A stretch of DNA of 64,000 nucleotides from Adineta vaga (taxonomy: Eukaryota; Rotifera). Positions 12,305-22,599 of the stretch are shown piece after piece. The notes beneath the pieces are model-generated. The model worked only from the letters and a program-made list of their open reading frames with translations. It was not told the DNA's origin and ran no database searches. The position numbers were made by a program, and so were the translations under genes. Location: assembly GCA_021613535.1 (NCBI GenBank), contig CP075497.1, positions 2,418,001-2,482,000 of the forward strand, in the 5' to 3' direction. Numbering within the stretch: position 1 is the stretch's first letter; every line of letters begins with the position of its first letter.

Positions 12305-12831
12305 TATTGCATGTTTTACTTTGTAATATTGATCATTTTGTTTTTTATATGTCATACTGTTCAATACAGACTGTACAAAACGTATTACATCAGATAATCT
12401 GAAGATTTGCTAAGATTCTAGTACATTGACTAAATATTCTTTTTTGTAACGAAAGATCGTAATGAATTAAAAGTATAATCATTTCACAAACACTTTTTAA
12501 CTACACGTCTTTATGAACTATATTCATTTACAAAGTGCAACATTACATTTCTTGATTTGTTGAGATGGATTTTCGAGAGAGAAAGCTAATTTACGCATGG
12601 AAACATTAATTAGTTTAAACAAAATCGAAACAACATGATGAAAATAGATTGTCAGTAGATTCTATCATGAACTGAACTTTGATTATAAATTCGTCTATTC
12701 TTTTCTCTTCTTCCGTTCATATCGAGACATATTTATTTATTTTTTTCGTTCTTCTCGTCTGATTCTTATCTATAAGATATTTCCCCACATTTCTTAACGA
12801 TTCATCATTTATTTCATCTTAAATATCTATT
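12305..12831. other. intergenic, no gene seen
   Basis: AT-rich spacer between two plus-strand genes. No ORF, repeat or RNA gene was recognised. Confidence 0.6.
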
Positions 12832-14250
12832 ATGCCAGATTTTGGTCCCTGTGGTGAGCCGGCATGTTCACAAACAGCTGTTCGTTTATTCGATTGCGCG
12901 CATCATTGTATGAAAATGCTTTGCCTTCAACATTTGATTGAACATGATCGTTTATTTGAACGTAACAAAAAACAATTAGAAAATCATCAATTTGAACTCA
13001 AACGTCTCCATTCAATCTATTCATCATTAATCGATGAGAATAAAATTCGATCGGAATATGAGCAGAAATTAGATGATTACAAAAAATTAGTTCATGGAGT
13101 CAATTCTTTAATCGAAACGAATTCAACTGATGTTGAACAATATCGTTTGATAATCGATAAATTAAAGAAAATGATTAATGACAAACAAAAACAATCCGAT
13201 GAAGCTTTAAGTAAAATTTCAAGTTTAGTTCTTTTTCTTGGATCTAAAATCTATTTATTTATCTTTCTTTTAGCTATTGTGAAAGTTGAACCAATTGAAG
13301 AGAATATTTCATCGATGACAGCGACGACGAATTCACCAAGTATAGTCTTCTTTCTTTTCTTCATTCTTTCATACGATCGAAATCTTCATCATTTCAGAAG
13401 ATGATTCAATCTATATTGGTTTTGATCGATTACAAAAGTAATTTTCTATTTCAGTTTTATTTTTTATTAACAAAATTTTATTGTCAATGTAGTCTTGTGA
13501 TTGATACTGATTATCATAAACGAAAAGGTATAATAAGTTCAATAATTTCAATATAATTCTTATCTTTGTAGCAAATGAAAATGCAACAAAGAAAATCAAA
13601 TCAGACAAGTGAGAAGAAAAAGAAGAAAATATGCTCTTTTATTCTTTGTTTCATAGTAAACCAATCATTTCGGATGATAATCATCACGATGATGATGATG
13701 ATGATGACAATGACAATGATAACGCTGTAAAAACAAACTATTTGTAAATTTATTTCGATTATTCAATTGATTTTAGGTTCCAATTATTTCCATTCCTCGA
13801 GTTTCTGCTGTTTGTCCATTATGGATACAAGGCGCCTATGGTCTTAATAAAAAACATCATGCTATTCGATTATGTCGAAAGAAATATTTCACTGATTTAA
13901 GTAATCATATTCGTCAATTTCATGGTTTATTATCACCAGTCGCGAATGTTATTGCTCGTGCTGTTGATGCAAATATTTCTACAACGAAATGTTTAATTCC
14001 GGATGATTTTCAAGTTGCTGATTCACGTCGTAGTTTTCTTTGTCCATTTCGTAATGAATGTTCAACACATTTTTGGTTACCAGGTATTTGTCTTAAATCT
14101 CATCTTATGGATGTTCATAAGATGAGTGCACCAATGGCGGAATTGAAAATGAAAACAATTCGAAAATTAAATAGAAATAAGCCAATGTCAAAAATTCGTA
14201 ATAAAATCTATGAAATCATGGAAGAAATCGATACATTAAGTAAAAAATAA
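12832..14250 (+). CDS. B-box-like zinc finger / coiled-coil protein, copy 1
   Basis: This multi-exon gene encodes about 380 residues. The N-terminus contains CGEPACSQTAVRLFDCAHHC and then CLQHLIEH, giving a C-x4-C-x9-C-x3-C-x4-C-x2-H-x3-H spacing close to a B-box zinc finger. A coiled coil follows (about residues 45-125), then an acidic low-complexity linker encoded by several small exons. The C-terminal part has two Cys-His clusters: CPLWIQGAYGL...LCRKKYF...SNHIRQFH and LCPFRNEC...KSHLMDVH. It lacks the RING and SPRY domains of TRIM proteins. The function is unknown; the modules suggest protein or nucleic-acid binding. The next gene has the same architecture, so this is a tandem duplicate family. 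The intron near 13217 is my choice of splice; the ORF is also open through it. Confidence 0.7.
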
Positions 14251-14431
14251 TGCAAAATAGTAAGTAAATTTGAAGCAGATATTGAACTGTTATCAACATA
14301 GTTTTCATTTCGTTTAGTATTCTCAACAACAAAACCAATGTGCTCTGAAACCCGTCATTTCGTTTTCTTTTGTTAAATTGTTTATGTGATAGATAAGAAG
14401 AACATTATTTTTGAAATTTTCTTTTTTAGAT

Positions 14432-15909
14432 ATGTCTCGAATAGGCTGTTGTACTGATGTAACATGTAGTAAAGAATTAACAGAATTATACGAATGTCAT
14501 TGCTGTGATTGGATGATCTGTTTAAAACATTTACTTGAACATGTTGAAGTCGTACAAAAAGAAAAGACGAAACAACTCGATAATCTTCGAAATAATTTAC
14601 TTTCAGTTTCGGAGACATTAGAACATTTAGTGGAGAAAAAGATACAGGAAATTGAACATGAAAAACAATTAGTTAATCAAGCAAAAGTAAAAATTGAATC
14701 ATCGGAATGTTCAAATGAAGAATTGAAAACAATTTTTGATGAAATTAATCAAGCGATTGCATCCAATGCAAAAGGTAATTTGTTTTATTGAATTTTTTGA
14801 AGAAGATTTTGGTGAATTATATTTCATTTAGAAGAAACAGTTGTTAAAGTTGAATCATCATTATGTGATATGAAAAATTCTGGTTATGATAATGAAATAA
14901 TTGAAGAAAAAGTTACCATTTCTGATATTTCGCTGTTGTCGAGACCGATTCTTCAAGAAGTTAAGTATGTTATGGTGATTGACTAAATGTTTTTTTGTAA
15001 AAACATAATCAATATTCGAATCGTTTAGATCCCCAGTTTACAATGCGGTGAGAACTGAAAGGTACGTCGAAGATATGAAATTTACAAGAAAAAGATGAGT
15101 TATTCTAATTTTGCTATTTAGCTCGATCGACTAATTCGTCAGTGTCAAAAAGTAAGAAGAATAGCGTTAATAAATTATAATTATATTTCTTTTTAAGGTA
15201 TTGATTATTCAATGGACACCAATTTGGAAATCGCTAGTTTCAATATTGAAGAGTACGTTAGTTGTTATCTATTCAAATAAATCTATGATTTTCTTTTCTT
15301 TATTTTAGAACTATATTCGATTCAACAAAAGTATGAAATTTATTTCATATAATTTGTATTTTAAAACAACTACTTATGTAGGATGAAGCTCATGATAGAG
15401 AGTATAATCAAGAACATACAGTAAATCCGCGAACTTTTGTTACCCAATGTCCATTAACATTCGATGGTGCTTTTGGTCTTACTGAAGAAAAACATGGATT
15501 CAAATTTTGTTCATCAAATCGAGTTATTCGATCACCATTACTCAGTCATTTCATAAATAAACATCATATAAAAACTATTCATGCTTACCGTCTATGTCGA
15601 GCAACTATCAGTGAACTTGATCCTGCAACAACGAAATTATTTGGAGAAAATGAAGAAGTTATTGATCAAGATGCCTTTATTCCATGTCCGTTTAGTAGTA
15701 ATACAATCAGTTTAATCGGATGTTGTCCACCACACTCAAAAAAGATTCCATGCCGTAAAGAACCAATTCGTGATGCAGCTTTAAGATCACATTTGGTAGT
15801 AGTTCATCGAATTTCTCATTCAATGGCAGCAGAAATTTACAAAATTTACAAAAGTAAATTATCAAAACTGAAATCAACAAATAACAATAATAGTCTTAAT
15901 TCGAACTGA
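14432..15909 (+). CDS. B-box-like zinc finger / coiled-coil protein, copy 2
   Basis: This is a paralogue of the preceding gene in the same orientation, 181 bp downstream. The N-terminus CTDVTCSKELTELYEC plus CCDWMICLKHLLEH repeats the B-box-like Cys/His spacing. It is followed by a coiled coil, and the linker shares the sequence VVKVE with copy 1. The C-terminal half, mostly one exon from about 15382, has the same two modules: CPLTFDGAFGLTEEKHGFKFC...LSHFINKH and CPFSSNTISLIGCC...RSHLVVVH. Several very small exons (about 15-60 nt) lie between 14960 and 15340, and their exact boundaries are uncertain. ATG 14432 is preceded immediately by TTTTCTTTTTTAG, an acceptor without a visible upstream exon. 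The function is unknown. Confidence 0.7.
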
Positions 15910-16362
15910 ATATTTTTTTTCTCCAGTTTTCGTTCGTGAAAACAAAACTTAATCGAATATTGTGTTAATTCTTTCTTGTAATTATTTGGTTTATTTGTTT
16001 GCCTATTTGTTTTATGAAAGAATTATGTTAATAAATAAAAGTATAATTAATCGTTTGAAAAGTTTTGTTCGATAGATCGATGTAACACATGTGCGACATC
16101 TATGAATGTTCGAAAAACAATTTTTGTGAATTAAATGATCAATAGAAATATTTTCTTTGTAATTATTTCAATGAATGAGCACATTTATTACTCTCTATAT
16201 CATCACAACTCATAAAGTCATTATCTACTGGTTTTCTTTATTTGCCATTTATAATTTAAGCATCGTTGTGTGCTTGGGAAGAATCACATATTATTATTAT
16301 TATTATTATTATTCTATTCACACTATTTAAGGTAGAGAGAATATTTCTTTCAAACATTTGAG
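15910..16362. other. intergenic with 3' UTR signal
   Basis: AATAAATAAAAG near 16031 is a plausible polyadenylation signal of the upstream gene. A TTA microsatellite lies at 16290-16313. No gene is seen. Confidence 0.5.
16290..16313. repeat. (TTA)n microsatellite
   Basis: Eight TTA units about 50 bp upstream of the MED9 start codon. Confidence 0.9.
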
Positions 16363-16978
16363 ATGGCTTCTTCATCGAATCAATCTCAACAGCAACAACA
16401 ACAACAGCCAATTAATTATTCAGCTGATGCTTCAACAACAACATCATCATCATCATCATCAAATACAATAGCGAAAACTCCTGTTGCTTTTGATGCAGAT
16501 TTATTTCTTTTTCTTCCTCGTCTTGGTGATATTCTCAAAAGGTAGATCATCAATTGCAATCGTATCTTTCACTTTATTTCTTTTTAGTTTCGACAAAAAT
16601 CCGACGGAATTTAAAACAAAAGTCGAAGAACTACGTAAACAATTTGAATCCTGTCAAGATATGATATCACGAGTCGAAGGAATCGATACAACTCTCGATG
16701 ATCAACGTTTAGAACTTGACCGACTCGATAATGAATTAAAATCGAAAACAGAATTACTTAAAAAACATATTCAAATGTGTAAATTTGATTTAAATATGCC
16801 ACCTAAACAACGACGATTAACATCGGAAACTGAAGAAGATTTAGTGAATCATCCATTAGAAAATCCTTCTAATGCGATGAATATTAATGACGATGATGAT
16901 GAACTTTTTCATTCCGATGAAAATCCTAATTCACAACAAGAAACTCATACTGAATATCTTTCTCCTTTCTTTTCTTAA
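16363..16978 (+). CDS. MED9: Mediator complex subunit 9
   Basis: Exon 1 (16363-16541) and exon 2 (16588-16978) join as LPRLGDILKSFDKNP. The N-terminus is Gln- and Ser/Thr-rich, as in MED9 of other animals. The conserved part is the C-terminal helical pair: FDKNPTEFKTKVEELRKQFE, a Gly-containing loop (VEGIDTTLDDQ) and LDNELKSKTELLKKHIQMCKF. In the family these helices bind MED4/MED21-MED7 in the Mediator middle module, which couples activators to RNA polymerase II. An acidic tail of about 50 residues follows and is not typical. The stop is only 60 bp before the ODR4 start on the same strand. Confidence 0.8.
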
Positions 16979-17038
16979 TTGTCAGATTTCATGTAAATAA
17001 AACAAATCTATAGATTCATTCGTAATATTTCAGATCAT

Positions 17039-18442
17039 ATGGGTCGAACGGTTTTTCTCGAAACAGATGTTGTGACATCACAATTAAATTCACTTCCAAC
17101 AAATAAATTTTCTTTTGGTTTTCTTTGTGGTCAATGTACGAAATCTGAACGTGATTATATTCATTATATTATCGATGGAGTAACATCTAAACAAACTGAT
17201 ATTGATTCATTCTTTGAATCAGCCGCTAATAATAAAGAATTATGGGCAAAAATCATCGAAATTACCTCTTCATTGTGTGCTGGAGTATCCATCATCGGTT
17301 TTTATTGTCGTGCAAAACTTGAAACATTAAAATCATCGAATTTCTCATTGAAAATTCGTCGATTATTTGATATTCTTCAAAGTGCTCTACGTATTTATGC
17401 ACCATGGAGTTTAAGTCAATCATCTCATCGAATTCTTTTACAATCAGAATTAGGTAGTGGAGGAAATAAATGGATTGTTAAAACTATGGATATGAGTACA
17501 GATGCTGTTCATTTTCGTCCAGTAGAAATGAAAACTTCTGATAGTAAAGCAAATAATGTTTGGTGTATAACAACAACGATCCCTATTCAATTTAATCTAT
17601 GGTTAAATTCGATTTCGAACAATAATAATGATAATCATATCAAATTAATTGAAAAACAATTTGAAGAACAATGGAAACTCTATACTGATAGTTTGAAAGT
17701 AAGATTTTGTCCGTAAACTTCATTTATTATCATGATATCTATTTAGGAAAGTCTTCTATTAATGGATGACCATTTACTTTCATTAGATAATATCAAATTA
17801 CCATCGAAATCAAGTCAAAATTCAGTGGATATTCAATGGTTATCTCCAATTGATTCTCCATTATCAAATGATTATCAAGATGAAAAACGTCTCTGTTATA
17901 AATTTGATGGAAGTGCTAATCTTCGATTTTTTACATGTAATTCGGATTTAACAGGAAACGATATTCGACAATATTTTATTGAAGATCTCTTTCGTTCAAT
18001 GCTGATTCGTTTGAATTTAGCATTGATTAATACTGAATCCAATGCGAATGAAACTGGCTCGATTAGTAAACTGATTTTACCAAGACGAGTTTATGTCAAT
18101 CGGCCTGTTTTTATATCTGCTTATCAACTTGTTCATGAACAATTAGTCAATGTGATTGATTCATTTCAAGAAAATTTTAAAATTTCCTCACTTTTGGAAG
18201 AAGATCTTGAAGCTGCCGAAGAATTTCCACCGGAAATTACGAATGATGAACGAGTCAAACAATTCAATACACAAATGAATAAAGATGATCAACAAACATC
18301 AGCAACGACGAAGAAGAGCATCTATCAAAATGTAATTTCATTGATTGAGCAATATATCGGTACTGGAAATGCAGTACTAGTCACTTTAATTTTTTCAATA
18401 CTCGTTTTATTGATTAGTATCATGATAAAACTTTTTCCATGA
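17039..18442 (+). CDS. ODR4: Protein odr-4 homolog
   Basis: Two exons, 17039-17698 and 17747-18442, encode about 450 residues. The N-terminus MGRTVFLETDV and the following FGFLCGQCTKSERDYIHYI match the ODR-4 family (human C1orf27). So do SIIGFYCRA, LPRRVYVNRPVF and the single C-terminal membrane anchor, AVLVTLIFSILVLLISIMI followed by a short basic tail. ODR-4 is a tail-anchored ER protein that helps fold and traffic polytopic receptors in C. elegans and works with UFSP2 in UFMylation. A TAATATTTCAG acceptor ends five bases before the ATG with no donor exon in this gene. Together with the 60-bp gap to MED9 this suggests trans-splicing of a downstream cistron. Confidence 0.8.
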
Positions 18443-18796
18443 ATTTGATCATTTTGATTTTTAAAAAATATTTATCGTTGTTATTCTCGTTGTTTTCGGA
18501 AAAAAAAGAAATATATATTTATCGGAAAGAATACTTTTAATATCAATGCACAAATCAACCGTAGATTGTTGAGGAATTCCGGTTTTTATATTTCTTGAAT
18601 ATTAACGTATTAATCAATTCGAGGAACTCATAATGAATGCTATCGGCAATATTACTAAATGTACATTATCGATCTTCTTTTTATTCATACATTGTGAAAA
18701 CATTTGAAAAGCTTTTATAGGTGTTTGAACTATTTTTTTTCTCTCTTTGTCTATTGTGTAATTCATTCATTGTCGAAAGGTGTGATTGATTGTCTA
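18443..18796. other. intergenic, no gene seen
   Basis: AT-rich 3' flank of ODR4 and presumed 5' flank of the tiny ORF at 18797. No distinct element is recognised. Confidence 0.5.
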
Positions 18797-18985
18797 ATGG
18801 CGGAAAAAGAAGTATTCATGAAGAAACAAAGTTCTTTCTTAATTAGAATTCTTCATTTCATATTTTAGAACGACAAGGAAGATGAACTTTCGATCAAAAT
18901 TGTGGCACTTTTCAATGCATATACAAATGGATCGATAACTCAACAACAATATGCAATGGAAATGAAGAAACTTGGAAAAAACTAA
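18797..18985 (+). CDS. Possible two-exon micro-protein (about 44 residues)
   Basis: ATG 18797 begins MAEKEVFMKKQ. A GTTCTT...TATTTTAG intron of about 45 bp then joins it in frame to NDKEDELSIKIVALFNAYTN and ITQQQYAMEMKKLGKN, ending at TAA 18983-18985. The peptide is amphipathic and soluble, with an acidic centre. Intron size and ends are like those of real genes here, and both exons have local codon usage. There is no recognisable family and nothing upstream that proves transcription, so this could be chance. Confidence 0.35.
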
Positions 18986-20897
18986 CTTATATGACTTTGT
19001 TTATATTTTAAAAAGAAGGATCCATTTGGCTTCTATGAGATTTGTTTAGAGCGATATGAATTTGTACTGAAGGATGTTCACAGACAACGGTCTGTTTGTA
19101 AGCAAATATAAACATTACTGACCTTTCATATCATATGTTGCTTGTTACACAAATTATTCATCTATATGACAATTCTACTTGTCGTTCTGCATCGACAAGA
19201 TCCTTAAAGATATTGCATTCCATTTGAACAATTTTCTACAGATAGATCTTGCCGTTTAAGTAACGGTTTGATGCCGTTACATCTGAAAACTGATTGTTGT
19301 TGAACTTTTCATAGAAATGTTTTGATAAGAAGTCAAGATATTTTCATAAGTAGATTAATAATATTCTGTCATGTATGTATTGAATAACATTTTTCTTTCA
19401 CATCTTACTAGATTGAACTGTATGAAAAGAGAAATAAAACATTTTTCTTTTGCTTCATTCTAATAATGTACTTAATGTCAACTAACTCGTTTACTTACTG
19501 ATATGAAGAAAAAAAAACGTTTGTTTAGTCATTATTAATCTAATATAGATGTCAAAGAACATTTGTTGACTTATGACCTCTAACTATGGATTCTTTTCAT
19601 CAAACATTTCACTTGTTCAATAAAAGTCACTTTTATATGATTTATTCCGATCATCAATTGTTCAATGACAGTTTACTTTTTCTACTCTCTTCTTGTTACA
19701 ACTGACGTTTCAGATCATGTGTAAATTTTATCATTAGTGCAAATATTTCACTTATTGCTCATACTTAACATTACTTTATATGTCATTTGTTATGATTCTC
19801 ATGAAATATTTAAAATAACATGTAACAATCTGCTTAATCTCATTAAGATGATCTTGAAGAAATAAGGCGACACTCGCACTGATAAAGTTAATTGAAAAAA
19901 AAGAAGAGAGATATTGATGATGTAATCATCTGTAATAAGTCATGTCTAAATATCTACATCGAATAAGATTAGATGAAATAGCTAATTGAATTCATGATGA
20001 CACTACTCGTTCTAACAATCACTTCAATTGTAGTATAACGAAAGAAAACGTTGTTAATAAAAATAAACAGATTGTAACCTATAGATGTTCTATAATGTCG
20101 ATTATCTCATCATATTATTAATATCATTTCTTGTCAAGGTTAATACGATGTCTAGTATTCTTTGAAGTCAACTAGTTTGTTCTTCATTCACGACAACGAA
20201 CAGATAACATCATCTTCTAAACTTTACGTCATTTGTATACTAATGTATTAACTGTCGAGTTATTCTCTTCCCTGCGCCTTTTTTCTCTCGAGGAAACGAT
20301 AGTCACAGTTCACACGAACATGTGAAAAAAGAAAGAACTTTTGATATCAATGATTGATAGATCCCATTTCGAAACTGAAAGAACAGCCGGTTTGATCAAT
20401 TTGATGCTTTTGACAAATCGATGATTATCTGAAAGAATTATTTCGAAGGACAAATAGTCTGTCAGAAGAACAATTCGAGCGTCTGTTGACCTTGGTGTTC
20501 TACATAGATACTAAAGCTTACACTCTTAGTTCTGTCTGTGGTAGAAGATTTTTTCTTCTTCTTTCTTTCTTTCTTTCTTTCTTTCTCTTTTTCGTTCTGT
20601 TTCTCTTATATTTTTTTATTCTTTGCTCATTCTAAGTCAAAAAAAAAGTACCCAGTTTGTAAAAGAAGAATCGCAAAACGTTCGTTGTTACTCTACTCCT
20701 TCCAGAAACGAGACTGGTGTTCATCTACAAACAGAAAATTTTTCTCGTTGTCATCAGATTGCAGAACAACTCTTACTATGTGTCGTCAAAACAAATGTGT
20801 AAGTAGAGAAAAAACAAAGCAATAATATCGTTTTTATTACCAGTTTATATTCCATTCTTAGTGATTTGCAAATGTTGACATCAGTATTTTAATCGGT
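18986..20897. other. long intergenic stretch, no gene seen
   Basis: About 1.9 kb of AT-rich DNA without a supported gene. It includes a CTTT microsatellite at about 20561-20585. The ORF at 20538-20825 is a translation of that low-complexity tract and is not supported. The 3' part presumably contains the promoter of the amidohydrolase-like gene. Confidence 0.55.
20561..20585. repeat. (CTTT)n microsatellite
   Basis: About six tandem CTTT units. Confidence 0.9.
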
Positions 20898-21974
20898 ATG
20901 CATTTCGATACAAGACTAGTGATAATATTGACGATCAATTTCATTCATTGTTTTTGTCATTATTCGGATGATGATAGTTATTATTCATTAATTGAATTTA
21001 ATCGTGGTGGTCCATTAACAACTGTGATATTATCATCACCACACGGTGGTTTTCTTGGCGCTAATTTAAGTTCAATAAGAAAAGGAAAATCATCTAATAA
21101 TGACATATCAATTGCACCATTATTACAACTACCTATCGGTGGTTGTTATAACAATACATTAGATCGTTGTGTCTATACATTACGAGATTGCTTAAGATCA
21201 GATGGGAACAATGGTGATCAAATGTCTTTTCATCCTGATGCACGTTGTATTATTGATCGAAGTTCAACATCCGCAATGTACTCATTAACAAAAGCAATCG
21301 CTGAAGTCTTCTCAATAGAACATCGTCCATATACAATTTTAAATAAGCTTACTCGTCAATATGTTGATCCAGCAGAAGATTTACTTTCTGGAACATTTCT
21401 ACTTGAAAGTGCAACACGTGTTTACATGGATTATCATCGTTTAATTGCAATGTCAAAAGAAGCAATACATTCTTTATCACGTGGACTTTTTATTGAATTC
21501 GTTTTTCATAAAAATTCTCAAACTGTTCAACTTGGTTATGGTTTTGAAACAACAAATCGTTCGTCGATTCATAACAAACCTATACAATCAACGATTAATG
21601 AATTAATCACTCGTTCAGGTTCGAATGTCATCAAAGGAAATCATTCACTTGCTTATTTTTTACATCGTAATGGCTTTCAATCTGTAATTCCATTCGAGCA
21701 ACAACGTCAAAGTGTCTATCGTGTATCCACTCATTCAACTCGAATACATGCTGATCAAAGATTTAATACGATCTTATTTTCATATCCAATTGAACGTTTA
21801 AGGACACATACTCTTAAATTAGAAGCAATTCGTATTGCTAAGGCCATCGAACAATTTCTACAAGCAAATCATTTAAAATCGAATTCATCGACATGTTTAT
21901 CTTTTATCAATCCGATCAGTATATTATTCTTGCTATTCTTCTCACAAACATTTTTCTACTATGTACATTTATAA
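20898..21974 (+). CDS. Secreted N-formylglutamate-amidohydrolase-like protein
   Basis: This single-exon ORF of 358 residues begins with a signal peptide (LVIILTINFIHCFC, residues 6-19). The mature part carries VILSSPHGGFLG, which matches the metal-binding SxPHGG of the FGase family. NKLTRQYVDPAEDL corresponds to the family N-R-x-x-D block, and YMDYHRLI to the YH segment. Bacterial FGases hydrolyse N-formyl-L-glutamate in histidine catabolism. A secreted version is unlikely to do that and probably acts on another amide or peptide outside the cell. The C-terminus is a hydrophobic run (FINPISILFLLFFSQTFFYY) after a Ser/Asn-rich stretch, as in GPI-anchor signals. It is intronless, unlike nearly all neighbours. 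The substrate is unknown. Confidence 0.65.
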   Translation: MHFDTRLVIILTINFIHCFCHYSDDDSYYSLIEFNRGGPLTTVILSSPHGGFLGANLSSIRKGKSSNNDISIAPLLQLPIGGCYNNTLDRCVYTLRDCLRSDGNNGDQMSFHPDARCIIDRSSTSAMYSLTKAIAEVFSIEHRPYTILNKLTRQYVDPAEDLLSGTFLLESATRVYMDYHRLIAMSKEAIHSLSRGLFIEFVFHKNSQTVQLGYGFETTNRSSIHNKPIQSTINELITRSGSNVIKGNHSLAYFLHRNGFQSVIPFEQQRQSVYRVSTHSTRIHADQRFNTILFSYPIERLRTHTLKLEAIRIAKAIEQFLQANHLKSNSSTCLSFINPISILFLLFFSQTFFYYVHL

Positions 21975-22268
21975 TTAACATTAGATCATGTTCGTGCACT
22001 CATTCGTTCGTTTCTTTTTTTTTCTTCAAATATTTGTTCGATGATAACGTTGTTATTAGAATTCATTGGACATGCAAACATTATTTTATATAATGGCTGA
22101 CAATGAAAAGAGAATATAAAAAAAATCAAATCCATGTATATGAAACATTTTCTTGGATGAATTCTTTTCTGATTAGATTATAATTATCTTGTATATAAAT
22201 GCTCATAGTTCAATTGTTATAAGAACACTGCCGGCAATTCATTGATATATATATAGAACAGCAGATGG
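21975..22268. other. intergenic, convergent gene ends
   Basis: 3' flanks of the amidohydrolase-like gene (+) and the minus-strand genes. The ORF at 21893-22093 overlaps the end of the upstream gene in another frame and is not supported. Confidence 0.5.
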
Positions 22269-22396
22269 TTAACGTCGCGTCTTAATCAATCGTGTACATG
22301 AACAGGATGAACGTACTTTACTACCAGCTGTGACATAATACACATTTTCATCAACATCAAATGGAAGACAATTTCCTTTTTTAATAGTTATTAGAA
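22269..22396 (-). CDS. Orphan Cys-containing exon downstream of iRhom
   Basis: Minus-strand reading after an acceptor (ATATGTTCAG) gives LITIKKGNCLPFDVDEN, then VYYVTAGSKVRSSCSC and a basic C-terminus RLIKTRR with a stop at 22269. Codon usage looks real. No independent upstream exon is visible, because the iRhom last exon starts at 22600. A GTAAAG donor inside that last exon (about 22660) would splice to it in frame and give iRhom an alternative C-terminus. The reading resembles the end of a secreted Cys-rich domain, but I cannot assign it. Confidence 0.3.
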
Positions 22397-22599
22397 CTGA
22401 ACATATAGATTGATTTTAAATTGATAGAGAAGAACAGATACACTTACATACAACTGTTCTATTCTATTCGAAGGAAAAAAGGAAACTACGGACCAGCCGC
22501 TAAGCATAATAAACAAATTGAAACGTCTATGAATTTCATATCTGACACACGAAAAAATACACTTGTATAAAAGGAGGAAAAAAACGTTGAGGGAGGCGG

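Noticed and set aside
20538-20825. 95-codon ORF beginning with poly-Phe/Ser
   Set aside because: Product of a CTTT microsatellite.
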